This document shows positions 1 through 9,117 of a stretch of 64,000 nucleotides of DNA, piece by piece. The stretch comes from Celeribacter baekdonensis B30. Lineage in GTDB: Bacteria; Pseudomonadota; Alphaproteobacteria; Rhodobacterales; Rhodobacteraceae. Under the pieces are notes generated by a model. The model was not told where the DNA came from. It was given only the letters and a program-made list of their open reading frames with translations, and ran no database searches. How positions within the stretch are numbered: position 1 is the first letter of the stretch; the number at the start of each line of letters is the position of its first letter. Both the position numbers and the translations under genes were made by a program. The stretch covers positions 248,001 through 312,000 of the forward strand of contig NZ_AMRK01000003.1 in assembly GCF_000299875.1 (NCBI RefSeq). The letters are read 5' to 3'.

Positions 1-709
1 TTTCTACGACAAAGAAAAACCAGAAAAAGGCGTTGAACAACGAAATATAGGCAGCATTTTCTACAAAAAGCATCTGAACACATTTCACATGCATGATGGT
101 ACAAAAAACAAATCACTTGAGAAATTTTACGATAAAGAATTCGAGAATTATCTTCCCGATATTGTAGGAAAATTGAAGTCTCAATTTACAGCACTACCGG
201 ATGCATTGACGGAAGAGGAAGAGAAAATTCTTATCCAGTTCTTTTTCAATCACATGTTTCGCTCCCCCGATGTACACGGACCAATGTTAGAGCGTCATAC
301 CTCTGAAGCAGAGTATTCGATGCAGCAAATCGACAATATCCGGGTCGCGGCCTTGCGTGACCAACCCAAGGACCTTCTCGATTTTCTGTCAAAGATACCA
401 GTTGTCCTTGCGAAACCGTCAAACCCCAAAGATATTTTCATTGTCGGCAGTAATCCTGTATTGCGCCTACTAAATAGAGGGGCAAAATCAGGCGGCCTTA
501 AAGATGGAAAAGTAGAATTGTGGGCAGCCTTCGGCTCAAAACTTGCAGTTGGATTCGTTTCAGGCTGGAAAGGCGGAGAAACCGTACTTTTGAATAGCCG
601 CCAAATGCTGAGTTGGAATGTGCGATGGGCTGCGCAAAGTACAAGTTTCGCAGGACGCTCCAAACCTCTCATATCCAAGCTCTCTAAACGGTTTGGAGTG
701 GGTAATTAA
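1..709 (+). CDS. DUF4238-like protein, 3' part of gene
   Basis: The frame is open from base 2 to the TAA at 707-709, so the gene begins before the window and 235 codons are visible. The visible N-terminal part (RNIGSIFYKKHLNTF, then a stretch rich in Phe, Tyr and acidic residues) resembles DUF4238 proteins, a family of unknown role found mainly in accessory DNA. No membrane segment or catalytic motif is evident. The base composition is clearly more AT-rich than the genes that follow, which suggests that the edge of a transferred segment lies near 710. The family call is from memory of its sequence style; the reading frame itself is certain. Confidence 0.6.
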   Translation, partial: FYDKEKPEKGVEQRNIGSIFYKKHLNTFHMHDGTKNKSLEKFYDKEFENYLPDIVGKLKSQFTALPDALTEEEEKILIQFFFNHMFRSPDVHGPMLERHTSEAEYSMQQIDNIRVAALRDQPKDLLDFLSKIPVVLAKPSNPKDIFIVGSNPVLRLLNRGAKSGGLKDGKVELWAAFGSKLAVGFVSGWKGGETVLLNSRQMLSWNVRWAAQSTSFAGRSKPLISKLSKRFGVGN

Positions 710-783
710 CGTGAAAGCTTGGGCTATCAAGTTTTGAAAATGCACATCTTGCCAATCCGGCTATCCTGCGACAGTGTCCACCC

Positions 784-1404
784 ATGACCCACACATCCCC
801 TCTCCCCGCCTCGCCTCTTCCTGACGGTATCCACCCCCTCCCCTCCGGCAAGCTGGCGGCGGTGGTGACTTATCTTGAGATGACCAGTCGTCCCGCGCCA
901 CGCGATGTGGCGGAGCCTGAGGGCGTGGCATTGGTGGCGCATGAGGCGGCGGATTTGGCGTGGTATCGCGGGCTGTATCGCGCGGTCGGCGAGGATTGGC
1001 TGTGGTTCTCGCGGCTGTATATGGAGGATGCGGCGCTGGCAGCGATCCTGCATCATAAGGATGTTGAGGTCTCTGCGTTGACCAAAGACGGGCGGGCGTT
1101 GGGGCTGTTGGAATTGGATTTCCGCGACCCGGACAACACGGAGTTGACATTTTTTGGCCTGTCGAAAGAGTTGATCGGCACGGGTGCTGGGCGGTGGATG
1201 ATGGAGCGGGCGCTGGATTTGGCGTTCAAGCGCCCGATCACACGGCTGTTCGTGCACACCTGTACGCTCGACAGCCCGCAGGCGGTGGGATTTTACATCC
1301 GTTCGGGCTTTGTGCCCTATGGTCGAGCCATCGAGGTGATGGACGATCCACGCATGAATGGCCCGGTGCGGGGCGATGCGGCCGGCCATATCCCCAAGAT
1401 TTGA
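784..1404 (+). CDS. GNAT family N-acetyltransferase
   Basis: 206 residues. The C-terminal two thirds has the GNAT fold pattern: a beta-strand run with LGLLELDF, then the acetyl-CoA loop region IGTGAGRWMMERALDLAF, then a late strand and helix with SPQAVGFYIRSGF, the usual family ending. It should transfer an acetyl group from acetyl-CoA to an unknown amine. The start at 784 is an ATG; a second ATG at 880 (MTSRPAP) would give a shorter protein. The cupin gene starts 11 bases after the stop, so the two are probably cotranscribed. The substrate cannot be read from the sequence. Confidence 0.8.
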   Translation: MTHTSPLPASPLPDGIHPLPSGKLAAVVTYLEMTSRPAPRDVAEPEGVALVAHEAADLAWYRGLYRAVGEDWLWFSRLYMEDAALAAILHHKDVEVSALTKDGRALGLLELDFRDPDNTELTFFGLSKELIGTGAGRWMMERALDLAFKRPITRLFVHTCTLDSPQAVGFYIRSGFVPYGRAIEVMDDPRMNGPVRGDAAGHIPKI

Positions 1405-1415
1405 GAGCGTTTGCC

Positions 1416-1853
1416 ATGAACACCCCCACCGCCGAAGCGTTGATCCAGCGCCTGAAGTTACAGCCCCATCCCGAGGGCGGATATTTTCGTCAGACATGGG
1501 TGGCAAAGGCCAAAGACGGCACACGTCCGGCGGGAACCTGCATCTATTTCCTACTGAAAGCGGGCGAGAACAGCCATTGGCACCGCGTCGATGCGGTCGA
1601 AATCTGGCACTACTACGCCGGGGCGCCGCTGATCCTGTCACTGTCTGAAACGGACGGCGGTCCGGCACGGGATGTGATTTTAGGACCCGATTTCGCACAG
1701 GGCCAAGAGCCACAACGGATTGTTCCAAAAGGGGTTTGGCAGGCCGCCCGCAGCACAGGCGACTATACGCTGGTGGGCTGTACCGTCTCGCCCGGCTTCC
1801 GGTTTGAGGGGTTTGAACTGGCCCCTGTTGGGTTTGACATCGCCCGCGCGTGA
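1416..1853 (+). CDS. Cupin superfamily protein, DUF985/cupin_5 type
   Basis: 145 residues. It begins with the family hallmark HPEGGYFRQTW at about residues 17-27, followed by the cupin strands TCIYFLLKAGENSHWHRVDA and EIWHYYAGAPL and the late motif VPKGVWQAARS. These match the DUF985 (cupin_5) family, whose His residues are thought to bind a metal; the biochemical role is unsettled. The ATG at 1416 is the first codon that keeps the whole domain, and it follows the GNAT stop by 11 bases, suggesting a two-gene operon. The function of the pair is unknown. Confidence 0.85.
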   Translation: MNTPTAEALIQRLKLQPHPEGGYFRQTWVAKAKDGTRPAGTCIYFLLKAGENSHWHRVDAVEIWHYYAGAPLILSLSETDGGPARDVILGPDFAQGQEPQRIVPKGVWQAARSTGDYTLVGCTVSPGFRFEGFELAPVGFDIARA

Positions 1854-2118
1854 GCCGCGCCGATCAGTCCGGGAAACGCGCGCGACCACTCGTCAGGACA
1901 GGAGAAAACAGGCCAGACGTCCCGCAAGACCACAAACGCCAAGGCCAAACCAAAGCAAAATGCGCCATCCAGTCCCGTACCCTTCCCGGCCTACGCCCGC
2001 CTTGCCTCTTGACGGCGGAAGGCGGCCAAAGACGAAGGCTATGGGAAGCGCCATGGGACAGGAAACAAACACCAGCGGCAATGACAATGGCCTTACATGA
2101 CGCCCTCCCGGCAAAGCA

Positions 2119-2147
2119 GCGGGGAAATCCACAGTCTTTTTCCCCGC
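2119..2147. other. Perfect 9-bp hairpin
   Basis: GCGGGGAAA at 2119-2127 and TTTCCCCGC at 2139-2147 pair perfectly around an 11-base loop. There is no U-rich tail in either direction, so it is not a standard terminator. It lies about 80 bases before the candidate RNA at 2227. Confidence 0.45.
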
Positions 2148-2226
2148 CCATTCCCCCCAAAGGTAAGGATTTCCACACTAGCCCCAAACTAACGCAAGGC
2201 TAACTTAGCGTCAGTTAAAGAGTGCG

Positions 2227-2335
2227 GGAACGTGTGGTGTGTTTACCTGTCCCGTTGGGTTGGTGGAGTAAGCGCTGGTCGGTCAGGAGGGGCTGGGGGG
2301 GAACCGCCACTCTGCCTGCCCGCCAGCCACGTTCC
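2227..2335 (+). ncRNA. Candidate structured RNA, possibly 6S-like
   Basis: The arms GGAACGTG (2227-2234) and CACGTTCC (2328-2335) pair perfectly and enclose about 93 bases of G-rich sequence that is unlike coding DNA. Inside, GGTTGGTGGAGTAAGC followed by GGTCGGTC recalls the central part of enterobacterial 6S RNA as I remember it. The 109 bases within the stem are shorter than a usual 6S RNA. The strand is inferred only from that likeness. It could equally be a cis-acting leader of the downstream membrane protein, or chance. Confidence 0.3.
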
Positions 2336-2420
2336 ACATCTCAGCTGTCAAACTCTGATCTTTCCCAATAGCTTTCCAATAGAATCGGCCAGTTCATGCC
2401 GCAACTGCATTCGCGCCTTT

Positions 2421-2446
2421 GGTCGGGTCGGTCGCAAGACCCGACC
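2421..2446. other. Perfect 9-bp inverted repeat upstream of DUF1097 gene
   Basis: GGTCGGGTC (2421-2429) and GACCCGACC (2438-2446) flank an 8-base loop. No T run follows, so it may be an operator or an RNA hairpin in the 5' leader of the gene at 2567 rather than a terminator. Confidence 0.45.
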
Positions 2447-2566
2447 CACCATGGTCCCGATAGCCGCGAAACATCCCGTCCCTCTAGGCTCACATCAAGA
2501 GGCGCGCTGAGAAGAACCTGTAGACCACAGGGCAAAGCGCCTCGAACAGACTGGGAGGAAAGTCAC

Positions 2567-3079
2567 ATGAATCTTATCAACGCTTTGGCGATTTCTATCG
2601 GCGTGCTGGCGTCGGTCGCCACATATCTTTGCCTTGGGACCGGATTGGGCCTACAGGTTTGGGCGCTCTTTATTGGCTGGGGCGCCTATTATCACACCGG
2701 GGGCACCGCCGCCTCCATCAGCAAATGCGCCATCAACCACGCCTGGGGCGCGGTTGTCGCCACGGCCGCCTTGTTTGTTGTGGCAACGGTTGGCGGTTCG
2801 GTCGCAGTCACCTCGATCATTGTTGGCCTGTCGGTTGTGGTGCTTGTGCTGGGCGCGCATCTTCCGGCCTTGGCCACCATCCCGGCGGCGGTTTATGGCT
2901 ATGCCGCAACCGCAGGGTTTGCGCTTTTGTCCGGCGTGGCGATTGGCGATCTGGTCGCATCCGCGCAGGCCACGGTGATGGTTCTGGTGTCGATGATCAT
3001 CGGCACGCTGTTTGGCTTTGTCTCTGAAAAGGGTGCAGGCCTGTTGACCGCAAAATCGGACGCGGCCGAAGCCGCCTAA
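2567..3079 (+). CDS. DUF1097 family inner-membrane protein
   Basis: 170 residues, nearly all hydrophobic, with about five predicted membrane segments: residues 2-22, 24-42, 60-80, 83-115 and 120-155. The motif WGAYYHTGGT after the second segment is typical of DUF1097 proteins (E. coli YcdZ type), whose transport or sensing role is not established. The ATG at 2567 is preceded by GGGAGGAAAGTC, a strong ribosome site, while upstream in-frame starts have none. It stands alone between a long leader and a bidirectional terminator. Confidence 0.8.
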   Translation: MNLINALAISIGVLASVATYLCLGTGLGLQVWALFIGWGAYYHTGGTAASISKCAINHAWGAVVATAALFVVATVGGSVAVTSIIVGLSVVVLVLGAHLPALATIPAAVYGYAATAGFALLSGVAIGDLVASAQATVMVLVSMIIGTLFGFVSEKGAGLLTAKSDAAEAA

Positions 3080-3094
3080 AGCGGTCCGAACGAC

Positions 3095-3130
3095 AAAACA
3101 CCCCCGTCCACCATGGATCGGGGGTGTTTT
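3095..3130. terminator. Bidirectional intrinsic terminator
   Basis: AAAACACCCCCG (3095-3106) and CGGGGGTGTTTT (3119-3130) form a 12-bp stem with A and T runs on its flanks. It can stop both the DUF1097 transcript and the convergent anmK transcript. Confidence 0.9.
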
Positions 3131-3139
3131 GCCCAAACC

Positions 3140-4264
3140 TTACGGGTCAGCCTTACTGCCGGGTTTCGACACACGCCCACCGCCAATCGCCGCCCGCACC
3201 CCTGTGGTCGCAGGGCATGAGGTCGGCAAGCCGCGTTTGACGCGCATGGCGAGAAAGGCAAAGGCCTGTGCTTCCAACATATCGCCATCCAAACCGACCT
3301 CTTCCACCGGGAGCACCGGGCACTCAAGATCACCGGCGACCCCGGCGGCGAGCATGGTCATCAAAGTGGCGTTGTGCCGCCCTCCGCCCGTGACATACAG
3401 CGCGCTCGGTGGGGCGGGACAATGCTCCATCGCGCGGGCAACGCAGGCGGCAGAGAAGGCGGTCAAGGTGGCGGCGGCATCGGCATCTGTCAAAGTTGAA
3501 ACCGCATTTATGATGCCGTGAAAATCGTTCCGGTCCAGAGACTTGGGCGGCATTTTGTAAAAATACGGAAGCTCCAGCCCCATCGACACGGCGGCCATAT
3601 CGGGCGTGCCACTGGCGGCCAAAGCGCCATCGGCATCATAGGCCAATCCGCGGCGTTCGCGCATCAGATCATTGACCGGGGCGTTGGCAGGACCAGTGTC
3701 AAAGGCCAGCAAAGCGCCCGCCTCTGACGGATCGGCGACGCGCGGGTCGACCCAAGTCAGATTGCCAACCCCACCCATATTGAGAAAAGCCATCGGGGAC
3801 GTCGCACCGATGCGACGGGCCAAAGCGTGATGGTAAAACGGCGCAAGCGGCGCGCCCTGCCCGCCCATTTCGACATCCGCGCTGCGAAAATCCCACACCA
3901 CAGGCACGTCGAACAGCTCGGCCAAAACCGCGCCATCGCCAGCCTGATAGGTGCGGCCCATGTCGGGATCATGAGCCAGTGTTTGACCATGAAAGCCAAT
4001 AAGATCAACCCCTTTGAGGGTTGAAAGCGCTTCCGCATGGGCGGTTTCGATCAGCTCGCACAGCCCTTTTGAGGCGGACCACCCTCCCAGTTCGGCGCGC
4101 AACAGCGCCTGTTCCGGCTCAGAATAGGGTCGAAAATGGCTATCGCCGAATTCGAAAATCTCAATCCCATCGGTCAGGACCATGGCCACATCGACCCCAT
4201 CCAACGAGGTGCCGGACATACATCCGGCCACCCAGATTGGCTCTGCTCTACTGATACCGCGCAT
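3140..4264 (-). CDS. anmK: Anhydro-N-acetylmuramic acid kinase
   Basis: 374 residues. AnmK phosphorylates and opens 1,6-anhydro-MurNAc to MurNAc-6-phosphate during cell-wall recycling in the cytoplasm. The ATP-site motif [15 protein letters not shown] near residue 15 is diagnostic, as are the later stretches [12 protein letters not shown] and [14 protein letters not shown] and the C-terminal [13 protein letters not shown]. The start at 4264 (MRGISRAEP) is chosen because GGGAAAGAG lies just upstream and because a longer frame would run into tyrS. It is divergent from tyrS with 72 bases between the start codons, a shared promoter region. Confidence 0.95.
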   Translation of the reverse strand: MRGISRAEPIWVAGCMSGTSLDGVDVAMVLTDGIEIFEFGDSHFRPYSEPEQALLRAELGGWSASKGLCELIETAHAEALSTLKGVDLIGFHGQTLAHDPDMGRTYQAGDGAVLAELFDVPVVWDFRSADVEMGGQGAPLAPFYHHALARRIGATSPMAFLNMGGVGNLTWVDPRVADPSEAGALLAFDTGPANAPVNDLMRERRGLAYDADGALAASGTPDMAAVSMGLELPYFYKMPPKSLDRNDFHGIINAVSTLTDADAAATLTAFSAACVARAMEHCPAPPSALYVTGGGRHNATLMTMLAAGVAGDLECPVLPVEEVGLDGDMLEAQAFAFLAMRVKRGLPTSCPATTGVRAAIGGGRVSKPGSKADP

Positions 4265-4336
4265 GACACTCTTTCCCTTTGGCCTTTGCCCGGATATATC
4301 AGGCCGCGCTGACCCTTTGAACGGAAAATGTGACCG

Positions 4337-5602
4337 ATGACCTACCATCCCAAATCAGACTTTCTGCGTATCATCATTGAACGCGGGTTCCTGGCCGACT
4401 GCACAAACCTGCAAGAGCTGGACGATTATCTGAACAAAGGGATGGTCACTGCCTATATCGGCTATGACGCCACGGCGTCCTCCTTGCATGTCGGGCACCT
4501 GCTCAACATTATGTTGCTGCGCTGGTTCCAGAAAACCGGCAACCAGCCGATCACCCTGATGGGCGGCGGCACCACCAAAGTGGGCGATCCCTCGTTCCGT
4601 GCCGATGAGCGGCCTTTGCTGACCTCTGAGCAGATCGACGCCAATATCGACGGGATGCAAAAGGTGTTTGCGCGCTACCTCGACTACAAGGACGATGGCA
4701 CGACGGCTGAAAATGGTGCCCTCATGCTCAACAATGCCGAATGGCTGGATCAGCTCAATTACCTTGAGTTCCTGCGCGACATCGGGCGGCATTTTTCGGT
4801 CAACCGGATGTTGTCGTTTGAGAGCGTGAAATCACGTCTGGACCGGGAACAAAGCCTGTCCTTCCTCGAATTCAACTACATGATCCTTCAGGCCTATGAT
4901 TTCCTGGAACTGAACCGCCGCTATGGCTGTGTGTTGCAGATGGGCGGATCGGATCAGTGGGGCAATATCGTCAACGGGATCGACCTGACCCGGCGCGTGC
5001 TGGACAATGAAATCTTTGGCCTGACCACACCACTTTTGACCACCTCTGATGGCCGCAAGATGGGCAAATCCCAAGGCGGGGCCATCTGGCTCAATGGCAA
5101 CATGTTGTCGCCCTATGAGTTCTGGCAATTCTGGCGCAACACCACGGATGCGGACACCGGGCGGTTTTTGAAGCTCTTTACCGAAGTGCCGGTGGAGGAA
5201 TGTGAGCGTCTTGGCGCGTTGGAAGGCTCTGACATCAACGCGGCGAAGATCATTTTGGCCAATGAGGTCACTACGCTTTTGCACGGGGCTGAGGCCGCAG
5301 CGGCGGCAGAAGCCACGGCACGCGAAGTGTTTGAAAAGGGCGGAATGGGCGACGACCTTCCGACGTTGGAACTTTCGGCCGAGGAGATTGGCGACGGGAT
5401 TTCCATCGTGCAACTGTTTGTGCGCTCGGGGCTTGTGGGCACGGGCAAAGAGGCAAAGCGCTTGTTTGCCGACAACGGCGCCAAGGTGAACGATGCCGAC
5501 CACAAAGACGCAGGTCTTTTGATCACTGCCGCCGATCTTGGTACACCGCTGAAACTTTCAGCGGGCAAAAAGCGCCACGCTTTGGTGACGTTGAAAGCCT
5601 GA
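4337..5602 (+). CDS. tyrS: Tyrosine--tRNA ligase
   Basis: 421 residues, a full-length bacterial class I aminoacyl-tRNA synthetase charging tRNA-Tyr. It shows the HIGH-type signature HVGHLL near residues 52-57, the tyrosine-binding region [12 protein letters not shown] with [15 protein letters not shown], and the KMSKS-type loop [10 protein letters not shown] near residue 240. The C-terminal 65 residues ([18 protein letters not shown]...) form the S4-like RNA-binding domain. A standalone housekeeping gene divergent from anmK and ending at an intrinsic terminator. Confidence 0.97.
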   Translation: MTYHPKSDFLRIIIERGFLADCTNLQELDDYLNKGMVTAYIGYDATASSLHVGHLLNIMLLRWFQKTGNQPITLMGGGTTKVGDPSFRADERPLLTSEQIDANIDGMQKVFARYLDYKDDGTTAENGALMLNNAEWLDQLNYLEFLRDIGRHFSVNRMLSFESVKSRLDREQSLSFLEFNYMILQAYDFLELNRRYGCVLQMGGSDQWGNIVNGIDLTRRVLDNEIFGLTTPLLTTSDGRKMGKSQGGAIWLNGNMLSPYEFWQFWRNTTDADTGRFLKLFTEVPVEECERLGALEGSDINAAKIILANEVTTLLHGAEAAAAAEATAREVFEKGGMGDDLPTLELSAEEIGDGISIVQLFVRSGLVGTGKEAKRLFADNGAKVNDADHKDAGLLITAADLGTPLKLSAGKKRHALVTLKA

Positions 5603-5637
5603 AACACCGGTCAGGTTTGACCATAAAGTGAACGGCC

Positions 5638-5670
5638 TGCCGCGCCCTATGCCTCTGGGCGCGGCATTTT
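5638..5670 (+). terminator. Intrinsic terminator after tyrS
   Basis: TGCCGCGCCC (5638-5647) pairs with GGGCGCGGCA (5657-5666), followed by TTTT. Confidence 0.9.
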
Positions 5671-5744
5671 ATGCTCACTCGAATGTGCATTTGGACCCGC
5701 CCGTGAAACTTGAATGCTGCGGCAGCACAAGACATATTGGGTCT

Positions 5745-6650
5745 ATGACCTATTCCAAACCCTCTCACTGTCCACGGATTGCACTGGTGTCTCTCTGTTT
5801 CGGCCTCGGCTTTGGCGCATCCTGTGCCGGGACGGCCAATGCGGACTCCTGGTTGCTTGGCGAGGGCTGGGTGATGTTGGGGGCCACAGATGGGCTTGAC
5901 CACAGCTCAAAGGACGAAGCCCTGACGTTCGGTGGCAATGGCACTTGGTCGACGCACGGGGATGGCCTAGGCCTGAGCTTTGGCGCATTTGGCAACCTTG
6001 GGCGGTTGCACGAGACCTACGCCGCCGTGACGTGGCAGACCGTGCAAGGGGACCGGTTTTCGGTTGGCAATCCGCGCCCGGCCTATGATCTCTTTGCCCG
6101 CCCTGCCCTCACCGATGTGTTTGTGTCGGCGGCCCTTGAGCGCAGTGAGGTGGGCCTTAGCCGCGCCACGGATGGCACGATCACCGAGCCGAAATACCTA
6201 CCGCTTGGGGCCTCTTACACCCGCAATGGGGCGGCGATGTCGCTGCACTATGTGGAAAACTATGACACCTATATCCTGGGCGTCTCTGGGCGTATGGATC
6301 TCTCCGATATGAGCGTCGATGCTGCTCTTGAGCTGGTCGATGGCGACACGACCAAGGCCAATGCGAAACTGCAACTGAACCGCGACCTGGGCCCCGGCGC
6401 GGCCTCGGCCAGCCTGTTTTACAGCGGCGCCAATGCGGCGGGCACGGAATTGGAACTGGCCTATCGCCATCCGGTTGGGGGGCGTGTGACCCTGAGCGAG
6501 ATCGTCTCTGTGCCGCTCTCGGCGCCGGATCAAGCACTTGTGGCACTGGGGGCGCAGGTCGGGCTTGGCGGGGCGTGGTCATTGAATGCCGCAGCCTCTT
6601 ATGCGGACACGCAAAGCGCCTTTATGGCGGGGTTGCGGCTGGAATTCTAA
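5745..6650 (+). CDS. Outer-membrane beta-barrel protein, porin-like
   Basis: 301 residues. Residues 1-34 form a signal peptide (basic start, hydrophobic core VSLCFGLGFGASCAG, cleavage near ANA-DS). The mature part alternates polar and hydrophobic residues in many short strands separated by Gly/Asp turns and ends in LRLEF, the C-terminal aromatic signature of outer-membrane barrels. This suggests a porin-like barrel of 12-16 strands; no ligand is suggested. The ATG at 5745 is chosen because it opens the signal peptide; upstream codons belong to the tyrS terminator region. Single gene, terminated at 6664-6687. Lineage-specific porin and general outer-membrane protein are both possible. Confidence 0.65.
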   Translation: MTYSKPSHCPRIALVSLCFGLGFGASCAGTANADSWLLGEGWVMLGATDGLDHSSKDEALTFGGNGTWSTHGDGLGLSFGAFGNLGRLHETYAAVTWQTVQGDRFSVGNPRPAYDLFARPALTDVFVSAALERSEVGLSRATDGTITEPKYLPLGASYTRNGAAMSLHYVENYDTYILGVSGRMDLSDMSVDAALELVDGDTTKANAKLQLNRDLGPGAASASLFYSGANAAGTELELAYRHPVGGRVTLSEIVSVPLSAPDQALVALGAQVGLGGAWSLNAAASYADTQSAFMAGLRLEF

Positions 6651-6663
6651 TCAGCCACATCCA

Positions 6664-6690
6664 AAAGGGCGCCCGAAAGCGCCCTTTGAT
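6664..6690. terminator. Intrinsic terminator between convergent genes
   Basis: AAAGGGCGC (6664-6672) pairs with GCGCCCTTT (6679-6687). It serves the barrel gene on the plus strand and the cyclophilin pair on the minus strand. Confidence 0.85.
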
Positions 6691-6708
6691 CTTTGCTTAC
6701 GGTAGGGC

Positions 6709-7269
6709 TTAATCGGTGACTTTGACCGACGTCATCACATCCGGCGCGCCGATGACGGCCCCGTTCGGACCTGTGCCGCGTTTGATCGCGTTGACCACAT
6801 CCATCCCCTGCGTCACCTTGCCAACCACCGTGTATTGTCCGTCAAGATGCGGCGCCGGAGCGAACATGATGAAGAACTGCGCATTGGCACTGTTCGGGTT
6901 TTGCGAGCGCGCCATGCCAACGACGCCGGTGTCAAAGGTCTTGTCAGAGAACTCGGCCTTGAGGTCGTCAAAATGCGACCCGCCACGGCCAGCCATCTGC
7001 ATGGAGAAGCCCTCCGCGCCCATTTTGCCGTACTCAACATCGCCGGTTTGCGCCATGAAACCGTCGATCACACGGTGGAACACCACGCCATCATAGGCAC
7101 CCTCATTGGCAAGCGCGGTGATTTGGGCGACATGGCCGGGGGCCACATCCTCGAACAGGTCAATATGGACCACGCCATTGGCTGCGCCTTCAACCACGAT
7201 GTCGAGACCCGTCGCAAAGCTCGGCGCGGCCACGCAGATGACCAGAGCTGTCAGTGCGGATTTAAACAT
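6709..7269 (-). CDS. Periplasmic peptidyl-prolyl cis-trans isomerase (cyclophilin)
   Basis: 186 residues. Residues 1-19 form a Sec signal peptide ending in SFA-TG, so the enzyme folds proteins in the periplasm by isomerising X-Pro bonds. The cyclophilin core carries GVVFHRVIDGFMAQTGD (catalytic Arg in FHR), GMARSQNPNSANAQFFI and the substrate-pocket run APHLDGQYTVVGKV. Its start overlaps the stop of the upstream cytoplasmic cyclophilin by 8 bases, so the two are translationally coupled. The pair looks like a tandem duplication in which one copy gained export. Confidence 0.93.
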   Translation of the reverse strand: MFKSALTALVICVAAPSFATGLDIVVEGAANGVVHIDLFEDVAPGHVAQITALANEGAYDGVVFHRVIDGFMAQTGDVEYGKMGAEGFSMQMAGRGGSHFDDLKAEFSDKTFDTGVVGMARSQNPNSANAQFFIMFAPAPHLDGQYTVVGKVTQGMDVVNAIKRGTGPNGAVIGAPDVMTSVKVTD

Positions 7270-7768
7270 CTGCGGCCACCTTCATCGAGACCATGACATC
7301 GGGGTCGCGCGGCGGTTCGCCACGGGTGATTTTATCCACGGCATCCATGCCCGAAATCACCCGGCCATAGACCGTGTATTGGCGATTGAGGAAATGGTTG
7401 TCGGAAAAGTTGATGAAAAACTGCGAGTTGGCAGAGTTCGGGTTTTGCGCGCGGGCCGCACCGATGGTGCCGCGGTCATGCGGGATGCCGGAGAACTCGG
7501 CCTCAACATTGGGCAAATCGGACGCGCCTGTGCCAGCGCGGCGCGGCTCGTAGTCTTTGGTTTTGTTGCCAAACTGCACATCGCCGGTTTGGGCCATGAA
7601 CCCGTCGATCACGCGGTGGAACACAACGCCATCATAGGCACCCGAGCGGGCCAGTTCTTTCATCCGGTCGCAATGTTTGGGCGCGATTTCGGGCATCAAC
7701 TCGATGACCACTTCGCCATTTTCAAGCGTCAGGATAATCGTGTTTTCGGGATCTTTAATTTCGGCCAT
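7262..7768 (-). CDS. Cytoplasmic peptidyl-prolyl cis-trans isomerase (cyclophilin)
   Basis: 168 residues without signal peptide. The core motifs GVVFHRVIDGFMAQTGD, GAARAQNPNSANSQFFI and LNRQYTVYGRV match the paralogue downstream almost residue for residue, including the catalytic FHR. The start at 7768 (MAEIKDP) is set by a near-perfect GAGGAGG ribosome site a few bases upstream; longer frames have no such site. First gene of a two-gene operon transcribed away from pgk, with about 160 bases between the divergent starts. Confidence 0.94.
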   Translation of the reverse strand: MAEIKDPENTIILTLENGEVVIELMPEIAPKHCDRMKELARSGAYDGVVFHRVIDGFMAQTGDVQFGNKTKDYEPRRAGTGASDLPNVEAEFSGIPHDRGTIGAARAQNPNSANSQFFINFSDNHFLNRQYTVYGRVISGMDAVDKITRGEPPRDPDVMVSMKVAADV

Positions 7769-7929
7769 GGAAGCCTCCTCACCATCAGAAATTTCGCGCA
7801 CTCTAAAGCGGCACGCGCGCGAGGGAAAGAGGCAAGCGCGCACAGAGGGGCAGCCCGGAGTTGACGAAAGCGTGTCTAAAGCGCAAACAAGGGCCAAAGA
7901 TGCTGCAACCTCCCCGAAAGGACGCAAAC

Positions 7930-9117
7930 ATGGCATGGAAAACCCTCGACGACATGGATTTGGACGGCAAAGTGGTGCTCACACGGGTGGACATCAACGT
8001 CCCCTTTGAGGCGGGCCATGTCACCGACGCCACCCGGATTGAGCGGATCAAACCGACGATCGACGATATTCTGGCCAAAGGCGGCAAACCCGTCTTGATG
8101 GCGCATTTTGGTCGCCCGAAAGGTCAGGTTGTCCCCGAGATGAGCCTTGGGTTGATCACAGATGCGGTGGCCAAGGTCTTGGGCGTGCCGGTGAAATTTG
8201 CCAGCGACTGCATTGGCGCACCGGCGAAAACCGCCGTGGCCGAGCTTCAGGTTGGTGAGGTGCTGTTGCTTGAGAACACCCGATTCCATGAAGGTGAGAC
8301 CCAAAACGACCCGAAATTCGCCGCCTCCTTGGCCGCTCTGGGCGATGTCTATGTCAATGACGCCTTCTCAGCGGCGCACCGCGCCCATGCCTCGACCGAA
8401 GGCTTGGCGAAATTGTTGCCCTGCTGCGCCGGTCGGTTGATGCAGGCGGAGCTTTCCGCGCTTGAGGCCGCTTTGGCGACACCGGAGCGCCCGGTCGTGG
8501 CGGTGGTCGGTGGGGCGAAAGTGTCGACCAAACTGGATCTTTTGGGAAATCTGGTGCGCAAGGTCGATTATCTGATCATCGGCGGCGGCATGGCCAACAC
8601 ATTCTTGGCCGCAGAAGGCGTCGATGTCGGCAAATCCCTGTGTGAACATGATCTGGCGGAAACCGCGCTTGAGATCGTGAAAAAGGCCGATGAGGCGGGT
8701 TGCGAGATCGTTTTGCCCATCGACGTGGTCGTGGCGCGCGAATTCAAAGCGAATGCGGCAAACGAAGTCGTTCCGGTGACCGAATGCCCGAGCGATGCGA
8801 TGATTTTCGATGCGGGCCCGGCTTCGGTCAAGCGCATCATCGACATCATTGACGAGGCGAAAACATTGATCATGAACGGCCCGTTGGGTGTGTTCGAATT
8901 GACGCCGTTCCACACCGGTACCTTTGCAATGTTGGCGGAGATTGAGACACAAACCAAAGCCGGCAAGCTGATTTCAGTGGCGGGTGGTGGCGACACGGTG
9001 TCAGCGATCAACATGGCAGGCTCTGCCGATGGGTTCACCTATATTTCGACCGCAGGCGGTGCGTTCCTTGAGTGGATGGAAGGCAAAGCGCTTCCGGGGG
9101 TTGTGGCGCTCGGCTAA
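7930..9117 (+). CDS. pgk: Phosphoglycerate kinase
   Basis: 395 residues, the normal length. It makes ATP from 1,3-bisphosphoglycerate in glycolysis and runs in reverse in gluconeogenesis. Visible motifs in order: RVDINVPFE (residues 21-29, substrate loop), [47 protein letters not shown] (hinge and nucleotide side) and the C-terminal [13 protein letters not shown]. The ATG at 7930 follows AAAGGACGC and matches the family N-terminus. The next glycolytic gene, class I aldolase, is 300 bases downstream in the same direction but behind a terminator. Confidence 0.97.
   Translation: MAWKTLDDMDLDGKVVLTRVDINVPFEAGHVTDATRIERIKPTIDDILAKGGKPVLMAHFGRPKGQVVPEMSLGLITDAVAKVLGVPVKFASDCIGAPAKTAVAELQVGEVLLLENTRFHEGETQNDPKFAASLAALGDVYVNDAFSAAHRAHASTEGLAKLLPCCAGRLMQAELSALEAALATPERPVVAVVGGAKVSTKLDLLGNLVRKVDYLIIGGGMANTFLAAEGVDVGKSLCEHDLAETALEIVKKADEAGCEIVLPIDVVVAREFKANAANEVVPVTECPSDAMIFDAGPASVKRIIDIIDEAKTLIMNGPLGVFELTPFHTGTFAMLAEIETQTKAGKLISVAGGGDTVSAINMAGSADGFTYISTAGGAFLEWMEGKALPGVVALG

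Larger units (their letters stand above)
1854..2566. other. Gene-free stretch with three inverted repeats
   Basis: No frame here has a convincing start, ribosome site and protein-like composition; the open frames on both strands are rich in Pro, Arg and Gly, as expected of noncoding GC-rich DNA. Contents seen: a hairpin at 2119-2147, a candidate structured RNA closed by a stem at 2227-2335, and a 9-bp perfect inverted repeat at 2421-2446. The DUF1097 gene starts at 2567 behind a GGAGG-type site. Confidence 0.6.

Noticed and set aside
727-1728. A 333-codon minus-strand frame across the GNAT and cupin genes
   Set aside because: The plus-strand genes have clear family motifs; the minus product is Arg/Pro/His-rich and domain-free.
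1850-2203. Open frames on both strands in the gap after the cupin gene
   Set aside because: No ribosome sites; Pro/Arg/Gly-rich products; one minus frame looks weakly hydrophobic but has no clear start or homology.
2227-2335. SRP RNA or RNase P RNA at the structured gap
   Set aside because: The conserved SRP GGTCAGGTCCGGAAGG-type core and the RNase P GAGGAAAGTCCGGGC-type core are both absent.
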